This document shows positions 1-6,959 of a stretch of 14,084 bases of DNA, piece after piece. Position numbers and translations under genes: made by a program. Source of the stretch: Halonatronomonas sp051745085 (GTDB lineage Bacteria; Bacillota; Halanaerobiia; Halanaerobiales; Halarsenatibacteraceae). How positions within the stretch are numbered: position 1 is the stretch's first letter; every line of letters starts with the position of its first letter. The notes below the pieces were generated by a model. The model was not told where the DNA came from. It saw only the letters and a program-made list of their open reading frames with translations, and did not search any database. The stretch is taken from the NCBI GenBank assembly GCA_051745085.1, contig JBNJDR010000045.1, forward strand, positions 1 through 14,084. Direction: 5' to 3'.

Positions 1-1357
1 CCTCCTGCCTTTAGGTCTTTTTATGGACAATCAGTATAGAAAGATTTTAATTGAAAACAATCGCAGGACAGTAAATAATGAACTGCATCAATATGCCGTT
101 TCCCTGACCAATGTGCTCAATAATAGATTTGCTCTTCTAAAAGCTTTAGAGGCTTTCGTCAAAGAAAAAGGGGAGGCAGAATTAAATTCTACCAGTTTTA
201 AGGACTTTGCCTCGGGACTTTATTCCGGCAGCTCCGGTTTAAGAAACTTCATCATAGCTCCTGACGGGGTAAATAAGTACATTTACCCCCTTGAAGGAAA
301 TGAAGAGGCCCTGGGTCATAACTTATTGAACGATATGAGGCCTGAGGTAGTCGAAGACGTAGAAAGGGCGATTCGGACCGGGGAGCCGGCCATCAGCGGT
401 CCTTACGAACTTCGCCAGGGCGGGCAGGGAGTAGTGCTGCGGAAAGCTATATTTGAAGAGAGTGAGTTCTGGGGGCTTGTCACCATGGTATTGGACATGC
501 AGCCGATATACGAATTTGTTGGTTTAACTGAAGATGAACTTTTGTTTAATATTGCTTTAAGCAGAGAGCAGGATACATTTTTTGGAGATGCCGCTGTCCT
601 GGAATCTGATCCAGTTTTATCTACCATAGAGCTGCCCGAAGGGGATTTTGATATAGCAGCAGTACCTGAGGGGGGATGGTACGAACAGATTAAAGATAGA
701 CACAATACCTTTAGGGCGATAGCTTTACTTATCGGTTTATTATTGTCTGTTTTGATATATTTGTTAACCTACAGAAATTACAAGGTCGGTGTCCTGGTCG
801 GCAAGAGAACGAAAGATTTAAGAGAGGCCAATCTGCTTTTGCAGGAACAAGAAGAGCTTATCAAGCAAGAAAGAGAAAAAGCCAGGTATCAAGCTCTGCA
901 CGATCAATTGACCGGGTTATATAACAGGTGGTACTTCGAGAGCGAAGTAACCAGGTTGAACAAATCCCGGAGATTACCGATTAGTATCCTTGTTGCCGAT
1001 ATGGATAGCTTGAAATTTATCAACGATAATTACGGCCACCAGGTTGGAGATGAGTTCATAAAAAAGATGGGAGAAATCCTGGCCAACTCGATCAGAGAAG
1101 AAGATATTTTAGCCCGGATCGGCGGAGATGAGTTTTCCCTTATCCTCCCTGAAACTGACGAAGAAACCGCCCGCCAATTATGCACCCGGGTTAAAAATAG
1201 CTGTGAAGAATTTAATGATCAGAATGCCCTACCGGCTCCCTTAAAAGTTTCTTTAGGGGCTGCTGTTAAGACCACAGAGGATGAAGACCTTTACGATGTA
1301 TTCAACCAGGCTGACAAAAGGATGTACGCCAATAAAATCGAATCTCGCCGGCCATAA
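1..1357 (+). CDS. CHASE-domain diguanylate cyclase (GGDEF), 5' end outside the window
   Basis: Membrane-bound sensor enzyme predicted to make c-di-GMP from two GTP. Residues here are counted from the ATG at 23. An extracytoplasmic CHASE domain spans about 10-210; its typical segments are IAPDGVNKYIYPLEGNEEAL near 78-97 and the Gly-rich stretch near 125-155 ending in FWGLV. One transmembrane helix lies at about 231-249 and a charged coiled coil at 262-288. The GGDEF domain covers about 289-440, with DQLTGLYNR at 294-302 and an intact GGDEF at 367-371. An RxxD inhibitory site (R358-D361) sits five residues before it, so product feedback inhibition is likely. The frame stays open to the left edge and encodes LLPLGLF before the ATG, which looks like the end of a first membrane helix. 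The true start is therefore probably upstream of the window. The ligand of the CHASE domain is unknown. Confidence 0.9.
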   Translation, partial: LLPLGLFMDNQYRKILIENNRRTVNNELHQYAVSLTNVLNNRFALLKALEAFVKEKGEAELNSTSFKDFASGLYSGSSGLRNFIIAPDGVNKYIYPLEGNEEALGHNLLNDMRPEVVEDVERAIRTGEPAISGPYELRQGGQGVVLRKAIFEESEFWGLVTMVLDMQPIYEFVGLTEDELLFNIALSREQDTFFGDAAVLESDPVLSTIELPEGDFDIAAVPEGGWYEQIKDRHNTFRAIALLIGLLLSVLIYLLTYRNYKVGVLVGKRTKDLREANLLLQEQEELIKQEREKARYQALHDQLTGLYNRWYFESEVTRLNKSRRLPISILVADMDSLKFINDNYGHQVGDEFIKKMGEILANSIREEDILARIGGDEFSLILPETDEETARQLCTRVKNSCEEFNDQNALPAPLKVSLGAAVKTTEDEDLYDVFNQADKRMYANKIESRRP

Positions 1358-1423
1358 GTCAGATAATAGAAGTGTTCATTTTAATATAGGATTTTAATTA
1401 AAATTTTTGAGAGGTATGGTATT

Positions 1424-1813
1424 ATGAAAAACGATAAGCTTCAACTATATTATAAATTATATGATTTGAGCCGCCGCCAGAAAGAAGAAATACTGCACGG
1501 CAGCATAGATAATGTGCTGCAGATAATCCAGGAGAAGAGCGAGATACTCAGTAAACTGGAAGATGTTGATCTAGCTGCGGAGATCCGCTCCCATCACGAT
1601 CCTCAGGGTACCCTGATCGAGATGCAGACCCTGTTGGAAGGTCTAACCGAACTGGAGGAAGAGAACGCTGAACTGCTCCGGGAGATGGCTCCTGATTTGA
1701 ATCAAAAAGTGCAAAATTTAAACCAAAAATATCTTAAGGCAAGTAAGGTATACCAGGAAAATAAAGAGAATAAAGATGACCGCGGTGGCAGTAAGATAGA
1801 TCAGAGAAGTTAG
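1424..1813 (+). CDS. Small coiled-coil protein, FlgN/FliT-like
   Basis: A 129-residue, mostly helical, highly charged protein with no signal peptide or membrane segment. The first 45 residues (LYYKLYDLSRRQKEEIL, then a helix ending in EKSEILSKLEDVD) have the pattern of FlgN/FliT-type flagellar export chaperones: a short helix, then a stretch counting sites per residue followed by 'reset' acidic residues. A second long helix covers about 60-115, and the tail is polar and probably disordered. The start is supported by GAGAGG at 1409-1414 upstream of the ATG. It is 66 bp after the cyclase gene and 35 bp before the HD-GYP gene, so it may be cotranscribed with both. No other flagellar gene is visible, so the family assignment is a similarity of pattern only. 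A generic coiled-coil hypothetical protein is the alternative. Confidence 0.6.
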   Translation: MKNDKLQLYYKLYDLSRRQKEEILHGSIDNVLQIIQEKSEILSKLEDVDLAAEIRSHHDPQGTLIEMQTLLEGLTELEEENAELLREMAPDLNQKVQNLNQKYLKASKVYQENKENKDDRGGSKIDQRS

Positions 1814-1848
1814 AATTAATTAAAATATTAACACAGGAGCTTTGCAAT

Positions 1849-3021
1849 ATGAAATTCAATCTAAACCAATTTTTGATCTCGATTTCTTTCATCTTAGATT
1901 TTATTGAAATAGATATCCTGGAGGATATCACTAATCACGGTAAGCGGGTTGGTTATATTGCTTTAAAAATCGGAGAGAAATACAACTTAACGGAAGAAGA
2001 GAGGTTTTCTCTTCTTGCTTTTGCTCTCATGCATGATTTAGGTGGGGTGAAAAATGAGAAAAAAGTTAGTAAGACCGAACTGGAGAAGGTAAAAAGCCAT
2101 TGCATTATTGGAGAAGAGAGCATTCAAAGGTTCCCCTTTTTTAGGGAATATGAAAATGTTATCCTCTACCATCATGAAAATTATGATGGAAGTGGGTTTT
2201 TTCAAAAATCAGGTGAGGAGATCCCTCTTTTTTCTCAGATTATAGCCATTTCAGATCATTTTGAACTTATATATGAATCTCATAAAAAGAGAAGTAAATT
2301 AATTAACTCAATCCAGAACCAGATTGGGAGTAAGTTTTCTCAAGAGTTGTTTGATAAATTTTTGGATATAACCCAGCATGAAAGCTTCTGGCTTAATCTC
2401 AAAGATCAATATATTTTAAAGGCCATAGAGAGGGAAAGCCCCCAGTTTTCTGGTGATTACAGTTATCAAGAACTTCATGAATTAACCGCCATATTTTCAG
2501 ATATTATCGATTCTAAGTCTCAATTTACCAGGGACCATTCCTCTAAGCTAAGTGATAAGGCTGGGATAATGGCAGATTATTACGGTTTTAATGAAGTTAA
2601 AAGAAGTAAGTTCATGATTGCGGCTGACTTACATGATTTAGGCAAGCTAGCGGTACCAAATAAAATTTTAGACAAGCCCGGCAGGCTTAATAAGTATGAG
2701 TTCCGTAAAATAAAAGCTCATAGTTACTATACCCGACGGGCGCTTGATTCGATTGATGGGTTTGCAGAAATAACAGAGTGGGCAGCAAACCACCACGAGA
2801 AAAATGATGGGACCGGATACCCCTACGGGTTAACCCGAGCAGAATTAGATTTTCCTTCTCAACTGATGGTGGCCCTGGATATATATCAGGCTCTACGAGA
2901 GGTAAGGCCATACCGAGACTCTTTGAATCATGAGGAAGCAGTGAATTTATTGGCGGATATGGCTAAAGCGGATAAAATCAATGCCGAAATCACCCGGGAT
3001 ATAGCTGAGGTCTTTAGTTGA
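1849..3021 (+). CDS. Tandem HD-GYP-type protein, probable c-di-GMP phosphodiesterase
   Basis: Cytoplasmic 390-residue protein with two consecutive HD-type phosphohydrolase domains. The C-terminal domain (about 210-390) has the full HD-GYP signature: H230, HDLGK at 262-266, H291, and HHEKNDGTGYPYGL at 315-328, with D344 as a further metal ligand. This family linearises c-di-GMP. The N-terminal domain (about 20-180) keeps the metal-type residues H30, H62-D63, H84, H108-H109 and D136. However, HDLGK has become HDLGG and GYP has become GSGF (114-117), so it is degenerate and may be regulatory or have altered specificity. AGGAG at 1835-1839 supports the start. With the upstream GGDEF gene it forms a synthesis/degradation pair. 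Its own substrate has not been shown; some HD-GYP proteins act on other cyclic dinucleotides. Confidence 0.88.
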   Translation: MKFNLNQFLISISFILDFIEIDILEDITNHGKRVGYIALKIGEKYNLTEEERFSLLAFALMHDLGGVKNEKKVSKTELEKVKSHCIIGEESIQRFPFFREYENVILYHHENYDGSGFFQKSGEEIPLFSQIIAISDHFELIYESHKKRSKLINSIQNQIGSKFSQELFDKFLDITQHESFWLNLKDQYILKAIERESPQFSGDYSYQELHELTAIFSDIIDSKSQFTRDHSSKLSDKAGIMADYYGFNEVKRSKFMIAADLHDLGKLAVPNKILDKPGRLNKYEFRKIKAHSYYTRRALDSIDGFAEITEWAANHHEKNDGTGYPYGLTRAELDFPSQLMVALDIYQALREVRPYRDSLNHEEAVNLLADMAKADKINAEITRDIAEVFS

Positions 3022-3172
3022 TTTAGTAAGGTGATTATGGAAAATTTAATGCTGATAAGTAATAATTAAGCAGGTAGTACTTTGTGATACCGTGAAGCCT
3101 TCTCATTTGAATTAAGTTTAACGATACAGATAATATAATTAAAAATTATTAGATTAGTTGATATGTTTAAAT

Positions 3173-3206
3173 GGTCCAGCTGGAAATATTCAGCTGGATC
3201 TTTTTA
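3173..3206 (+). terminator. Rho-independent terminator after the signalling block
   Basis: TCCAGCTG (3175-3182) pairs perfectly with CAGCTGGA (3191-3198) around an 8-nt loop. The stem extends outward by a G-T and a G-C pair to 3173/3200. A run of five T residues (3201-3205) follows at once. It lies about 150 bp after the HD-GYP stop codon and well before the lacI promoter, so it fits the end of the upstream operon. Confidence 0.8.
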
Positions 3207-3257
3207 TATTTTAACAGGTTAAATTTGGGATAAAAGACTGAATTTAACCAGCCTTCG

Positions 3258-3269
3258 TGAAAATTTTCA
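3258..3269. promoter_or_regulatory. 12-bp perfect palindrome upstream of the lacI promoter
   Basis: TGAAAATTTTCA is its own reverse complement and ends 19 bp before the -35 box. It could be a binding site for a second regulator. It resembles the flanks of a catabolite-response element but lacks the usual central CG, so CcpA binding is not supported. AT-rich palindromes of this size can occur by chance. Confidence 0.25.
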
Positions 3270-3288
3270 GTTAAATTTAAAAATTCTC

Positions 3289-3317
3289 TTGACATGAAAT
3301 ATGATTTGTAGTAATAT
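3289..3317 (+). promoter_or_regulatory. Sigma-A-type promoter of the LacI-family gene
   Basis: A perfect -35 box TTGACA (3289-3294) is separated by 17 bp from a -10 box TAATAT (3312-3317). The expected transcription start is near 3324, directly at the edge of the operator, so repressor binding would block initiation. This is the best promoter in the window. Confidence 0.85.
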
Positions 3318-3325
3318 TAAGATAG

Positions 3326-3347
3326 TTTCCGGGAGCACTCCCGAAAA
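3326..3347. promoter_or_regulatory. LacI-family operator O1 (autoregulatory)
   Basis: An inverted repeat with core CGGGAGCACTCCCG (3330-3343), symmetric except for the central CA. It is flanked by matching TTT/AAA arms after one mismatched pair. It overlaps the expected +1 of the repressor's own promoter. It shares the half-site GGGAG and the same spacing with the second operator at 4509-4528, which marks both as sites for one regulator, most simply the adjacent LacI protein. Confidence 0.82.
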
Positions 3348-3380
3348 AAATATAATCCTAAAGATTACGAGGTATAATCT

Positions 3381-4418
3381 ATGAAAAATACCAGTAATAA
3401 TGCCAATATATATAAGATTGCCGATGAGGCCGGGGTATCTAAAAGTACCGTTTCCCGGGTCTTAAATAACAAAAAAGATGTAAGTGAAGCGACCAGAGAG
3501 AAAATTTTAAAAGTTATAGAAGATTTAAATTACAGGCCGGATAGTTCGGCCAAAGGTCTGGCCACGAGGAAAACCAAAACGGTGGGGCTGGTGGTATCTG
3601 AGATCACCAATCCTTTTTTTTCCATGTTCGTCAAAGGGGCCGAGGATAAGGCCATGGAAAAGGACTACAACATAATGTTAGCCAACAGCAACTGGGTGGT
3701 CGAGGAGGAGCTAAAATGTATCAGAATGCTCGAAGAAGGTCGGGTTGATGGCATCCTGATGATTAGTGGTGGCGGATCCGATATGTTGAACGATTACTTA
3801 AACAATCTCGTTGACAAAGAAACCCCGGTTGTCCTGGTTGATAGGAAACTGGAAAATGAGATGATCCCTAAGATCAACGTGGATAACGTGGATGGCGCTT
3901 ATAAAGGAACTAAATATCTTCTGGAATTGGGCCATAAGAATATAGCCTTCGTCAAAGGTGACGATATAGCGGCTTCCTACGCTTCTCTCGATAGGGTGGA
4001 GGGCTACAGAAAAGCTCTGCAGGAATATGGGCTCGAAACCGAGATTATCGAACCTGGTTACTTTGACCGCGAAGAAGCACATAAGACCACAAAAAAGATT
4101 CTGGCTGGTCATGCAGAGGTTACTGCAGTATTTTATGCCTCAGACATGATGGCGGTCGGTGGTTTAAAGGCCATTAAGGAAGCAGGTTTAAAGGTACCGG
4201 AGGATATATCTGTGCTTGGTTTTGATGACATCGAACTGGCTTCCATAATTGATCCTGCCTTATCGACGATAAAGCAGCCCAGATATAAGATGGGCTATTT
4301 AGGCATGGAAAAGCTGATCAACAAACTGGAAGGTAAGCCCAGAGAACTATATGCCGAAGATGTAAAAATTGAACTGGAATTGATTGAGCGAGAATCTACC
4401 CGCTCATTAAACTATTAA
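3381..4418 (+). CDS. LacI-family transcriptional repressor (CelR/CebR-type operator)
   Basis: A 345-residue DNA-binding sugar sensor of normal LacI/GalR length. The helix-turn-helix is at about 10-30 (YKIADEAGVSKSTVSRVLNN) and the hinge helix at about 51-62 (YRPDSSAKGLAT), with L60 in the position of the minor-groove leucine. The rest is a periplasmic-binding-protein-like effector domain, beginning TVGLVVSEITNPFF and later containing VLGFDDIELASIIDPALSTI. GAGG at 3369-3372, 8 nt before the ATG, supports the start. Its promoter carries one palindromic operator, and a second, stronger one lies between this gene and the transporter operon. It therefore probably represses both itself and the operon and is released by an imported gluco-disaccharide. 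Cellobiose is the inducer for the actinobacterial CelR/CebR proteins that bind the same 14-mer. Here the neighbouring enzymes suggest laminaribiose or a related sugar, which is inference. Confidence 0.93.
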   Translation: MKNTSNNANIYKIADEAGVSKSTVSRVLNNKKDVSEATREKILKVIEDLNYRPDSSAKGLATRKTKTVGLVVSEITNPFFSMFVKGAEDKAMEKDYNIMLANSNWVVEEELKCIRMLEEGRVDGILMISGGGSDMLNDYLNNLVDKETPVVLVDRKLENEMIPKINVDNVDGAYKGTKYLLELGHKNIAFVKGDDIAASYASLDRVEGYRKALQEYGLETEIIEPGYFDREEAHKTTKKILAGHAEVTAVFYASDMMAVGGLKAIKEAGLKVPEDISVLGFDDIELASIIDPALSTIKQPRYKMGYLGMEKLINKLEGKPRELYAEDVKIELELIERESTRSLNY

Positions 4419-4493
4419 AGCTAAAATATGGTTCCAACCCCATAATTAAGGATGAGATTTAAAAGAGGTTCATGTACTTCCCCGGGGCTGGAA

Positions 4494-4499
4494 TATATT
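4494..4499 (+). promoter_or_regulatory. Possible -10 box of the transporter operon
   Basis: TATATT at 4494-4499 is placed so that transcription would start near 4506, just before the operator. No good -35 box is seen at 17 bp; TTCATG at 4469-4474 is a weak match with 19-bp spacing. There is no terminator after lacI, so read-through from the lacI promoter may also feed the operon. Confidence 0.35.
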
Positions 4500-4508
4500 T
4501 TTAAACTT

Positions 4509-4528
4509 TTTTGGGAGCGCTCCCAGAA
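4509..4528. promoter_or_regulatory. LacI-family operator O2 of the beta-glucan operon
   Basis: A perfect 14-bp palindrome TGGGAGCGCTCCCA (4512-4525) with outer TT/AA arms at 4509-4510 and 4527-4528. The unpaired position next to the core is at the same place as in O1. The 14-mer is identical to the operator established for CelR of Thermobifida and CebR of Streptomyces, LacI-family repressors of cellulose and cellobiose genes. Its position suggests direct control of the genes from 4661 onward. Confidence 0.87.
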
Positions 4529-4660
4529 CATATCCAGGAATCTGCTGGAGAAATTAATTCTTTTAAAGGTATTACAGGAGCGGCTCAAGAAAATATATAT
4601 CTGGTACTGTGCAAGTTTTAGCAGGAACAAATTTCCACAAAAATACTAAGGGGGACAATT
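4529..4660 (+). other. 5' leader of the transporter operon
   Basis: About 130 bases between the operator and the first operon gene. It holds no credible gene and no riboswitch that I recognise. The only local structure seen is a weak 5-bp stem, TCCAG (4533-4537) with CTGGA (4545-4549). The ribosome-binding site AGGGGG (4649-4654) lies 6 nt before the ATG of the binding-protein gene. Confidence 0.5.
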
Positions 4661-5917
4661 ATGTTTTCTAAAAAAAGTTTATTGTTAATGGTTATGGTAC
4701 TGGTAATGGCGGCTTCATTATTCCTGGGTAATGTACAACTGCAGGCTGAGGATGTTACTACTATAACGGTAGCCGCGTTTCCAGATCAGGATTCCGGTTT
4801 TGAGGCAGTTTTAGATGGCTTCCATGAAGAGCACCCACATATTAAAGTAGAATTAGATGTTAATGATTTTGAAGACCATCATGAAACCTTATTAACCCGC
4901 ATAGCTGCTGGTTCTAACGTTCCGGATGTGGCAAATGTAGAGATAGCTTACGTTGGTGACTTCGTCAATAGAGGTGGATTCGAGAATTTATCTGCTGAAC
5001 CATACAATGCTGGGAGATTTGAAGAAGATATCATCGCTTATAAATGGGCTCAGGGGACAAATGAAGATACAGGTAATCTTATAGCCATGCCGCTTGATAT
5101 CTCTCCCGGGACGATGTTCTACCGCAGAGACCGCCTGGATGAATTAGGAGTAGATATCGAAGATCTCCAGACTATGGAAGACTGGATCGAAGTAGGAAGA
5201 GAATTTGCAGAAGAAGATGGCCGCTGGCTATTTGCTGATGCAGCTTCAGTATATGAGATGATAAGAAGATCTGGAGAATATCGCTTCTTTGATAACGAAG
5301 GCGAACCGATCATCACCTCAGATAAATTTGTCAGAGCGTTTGAGCTGGCTAAACAGGTAAGAGATGAAGGCCTGGACGCCAATATCGGTGAATGGACCAA
5401 CGAATGGTATACAACCTTCCAGGAAGGTACAGCTTTAGTCCATACCTCTGGTGCCTGGTTGGGCGGACATATCCAGAACTGGATGGCACCTGATACTGCT
5501 GGTAAATGGGGCGTTACCAATCTGCCAGATGATATGTACGTTAACTGGGGCGGTTCATTCGTAGCTATCCCGGAAGATGCCGAGCATAAAGAAGAGGCCT
5601 GGGAATTCATAGAATATGTAACTACCAATACCGATGTTCAGATCGCTCAATTTGAAGCCGCTAACATCTTTCCTGCTTTAGTTGACGCTTTCGACGATGA
5701 TATCTTCGAAGTTTCTTCAGAATTTTACGGCGGCCAGAATGTAAGAAAACTCTGGTTAGAAGCTGCTAAACAGATTCCTGAAGTTAACTCAAATAAATAC
5801 GATAGTATTGCTGAAGATATAGTCGGTGATGCTTTAACAGAAGTACTGGAAAATGATAAAGATATCGAGCAGGCTTTAGCCGATGCTGAAGAATTGTTAA
5901 GAAGAAGAATGAGATAA
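4661..5917 (+). CDS. ABC transporter sugar-binding protein (CUT1, family 1), periplasmic
   Basis: Extracellular/periplasmic solute-binding protein of 418 residues, the usual size for oligosaccharide-binding proteins. A Sec signal peptide occupies 1-29 (KK, a hydrophobic core, then VQLQA before ED), with cleavage predicted after A29. There is no lipobox and no cysteine anywhere in the protein, so it should be soluble rather than a lipoprotein. This fits a cell with an outer membrane. Family features include GFHEEHPHIKVEL near 53-65, PDVANVEI near 88-95, and the closing WGGSFVAIPEDAEHKEEAWE segment near 295-314. The mature protein is strongly acidic (about 84 Asp+Glu, 28 Lys+Arg), as expected for secreted proteins of salt-loving bacteria. 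It is first in the operon, followed by two permeases and beta-glucan phosphorylases. A gluco-oligosaccharide ligand is therefore inferred, with beta-1,3-linked most likely. Confidence 0.92.
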   Translation: MFSKKSLLLMVMVLVMAASLFLGNVQLQAEDVTTITVAAFPDQDSGFEAVLDGFHEEHPHIKVELDVNDFEDHHETLLTRIAAGSNVPDVANVEIAYVGDFVNRGGFENLSAEPYNAGRFEEDIIAYKWAQGTNEDTGNLIAMPLDISPGTMFYRRDRLDELGVDIEDLQTMEDWIEVGREFAEEDGRWLFADAASVYEMIRRSGEYRFFDNEGEPIITSDKFVRAFELAKQVRDEGLDANIGEWTNEWYTTFQEGTALVHTSGAWLGGHIQNWMAPDTAGKWGVTNLPDDMYVNWGGSFVAIPEDAEHKEEAWEFIEYVTTNTDVQIAQFEAANIFPALVDAFDDDIFEVSSEFYGGQNVRKLWLEAAKQIPEVNSNKYDSIAEDIVGDALTEVLENDKDIEQALADAEELLRRRMR

Positions 5918-5932
5918 TAACTTAAATCCCCG

Positions 5933-5955
5933 GGGGCTGAAAATTTTTCAGCCCC
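5933..5955 (+). other. Intercistronic stem-loop between binding-protein and permease genes
   Basis: GGGGCTGAA (5933-5941) pairs with TTCAGCCCC (5947-5955), and the inner A/T bases can extend the pairing. No T run follows, so it is a poor full terminator. Stem-loops at this position in sugar ABC operons often protect the binding-protein mRNA or reduce read-through, giving more binding protein than permease. That role is inferred here. Confidence 0.65.
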
Positions 5956-5996
5956 TAATTAATCAAGTGAAGCTTTATTAAGCTAGGAGGAAGACC

Positions 5997-6959
5997 ATGA
6001 GATCCAATAATTTTTTGGAGGTAAAAGACAAATTTAGATTAGATAAGAAGGTTGCTCCTTATGTCTTCATCTCCCCATTTTTTATTCTCTTTATAATTTT
6101 CGGCCTATTCCCCATCGTATTTTCTTTCTTTCTTAGTTTTAATTCCTGGGATGGAATAGGAGAGATGAGTTTCGTCGGCTTTGACAATTACGCTTATATC
6201 TTGACAGATGCCTGGTTCTGGGATTCGGTCAAAAGTACCGTGATAATTTTTACGTTAACAACCATCCCGCAGCATATTTTTGCTCTAACCCTGGCTTTTA
6301 TCTTAAATTCAGGTTACGTAAAGTTTAAGGAATTCTTTAGAACCTCATTTTTCTTGCCCTACATAACTTCGGCAGTAGCCATCGCCTTAATATTTGACGT
6401 CCTGTTAGGTTTCCGGTCTGGATTATTGAATGCCTTTCTCATGTGGCTGGAATCATTGCCGCCGATAGGATTTTTATTCGAGACGTTTCAATTTGACCTG
6501 CCGGCCCGCTGGCTGGGTGAGCCCAGATTGATTAGATTTTCGATTGCCGGTCTGGTGACCTGGAGGTTTACCGGCTGGAATATGTTGATCTACTTTGCCG
6601 GCCTGCAGAATATCCCTAAAAGTCTTTACGAAGCAGCCAGAGTGGATGGAGCGAACATTAGACAGGTCTTCACTAAGATTACCCTGCCCCTCTTAAAACC
6701 TGTCATCTTCTTCGGGGTGACGATGTCGATAATAGGTAACCTCCAGCTCTTCCAGGAACCTTTCGTCCTGGTAGGCGGCGACGGGGGAGTAAGTAGAGCG
6801 GGGATGACGACGGTGATGTATCTCTATAGAACCGGTTTTCACTGGAGACAGTTTGGGGAAGGCAGTGCTATGGCCTATATTCTCTGTATATTTATCATAG
6901 TTCTTAGTTTAGTCAATAAAAAGTTATTTTCTGGTGGTGGCTTAAATGATCTCCAATAA
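5997..6959 (+). CDS. ABC sugar permease, MalF/UgpA type (CUT1)
   Basis: Inner-membrane permease subunit of 320 residues with about six transmembrane helices; the first is at about 22-46 (VFISPFFILFIIFGLFPIVF) and the last at about 291-306. The cytoplasmic EAA loop, which docks the ATPase, is at 212-231: EAARVDGANIRQVFTKITLP, with the conserved Gly at 218. A perfect AGGAGG (5985-5990) 6 nt before the ATG supports the start. It overlaps the next permease gene by 14 bp, so the two are translationally coupled and form the heterodimeric channel for the sugar delivered by the upstream binding protein. It lacks the extra N-terminal helices of E. coli MalF, as is normal for this family in Firmicutes. 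Confidence 0.93.
   Translation: MRSNNFLEVKDKFRLDKKVAPYVFISPFFILFIIFGLFPIVFSFFLSFNSWDGIGEMSFVGFDNYAYILTDAWFWDSVKSTVIIFTLTTIPQHIFALTLAFILNSGYVKFKEFFRTSFFLPYITSAVAIALIFDVLLGFRSGLLNAFLMWLESLPPIGFLFETFQFDLPARWLGEPRLIRFSIAGLVTWRFTGWNMLIYFAGLQNIPKSLYEAARVDGANIRQVFTKITLPLLKPVIFFGVTMSIIGNLQLFQEPFVLVGGDGGVSRAGMTTVMYLYRTGFHWRQFGEGSAMAYILCIFIIVLSLVNKKLFSGGGLNDLQ

Larger units (their letters stand above)
3022..3380. other. Intergenic control region between the signalling block and the sugar operon
   Basis: A 359-bp, AT-rich region without a credible gene. From left to right it holds about 150 bp with nothing recognisable, a rho-independent terminator (3173-3206), a 12-bp palindrome (3258-3269), a strong promoter (3289-3317), a LacI-type operator (3326-3347) and the ribosome-binding site GAGG (3369-3372) for the repressor gene. 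It separates the c-di-GMP genes from the sugar genes as transcription units. Confidence 0.8.

Noticed and set aside
1391..1404. Perfect palindrome ATTTTAATTAAAAT before the coiled-coil gene
   Set aside because: It is made only of A and T in an AT-rich spacer, is not placed next to a convincing promoter and is not repeated elsewhere, so chance is the simplest explanation.
3037..3069. A 10-codon reading frame (MENLMLISNN) with an AAGGTG-like site just before it
   Set aside because: It is too short and AT-rich, it has no features, and nothing suggests a leader peptide because the next gene is more than 300 bp away behind a terminator.
5119..5628. A long open frame on the minus strand within the binding-protein gene
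   Set aside because: It is fully covered by a clear gene on the other strand. Its product is Ser/Pro-rich with no recognisable domain.
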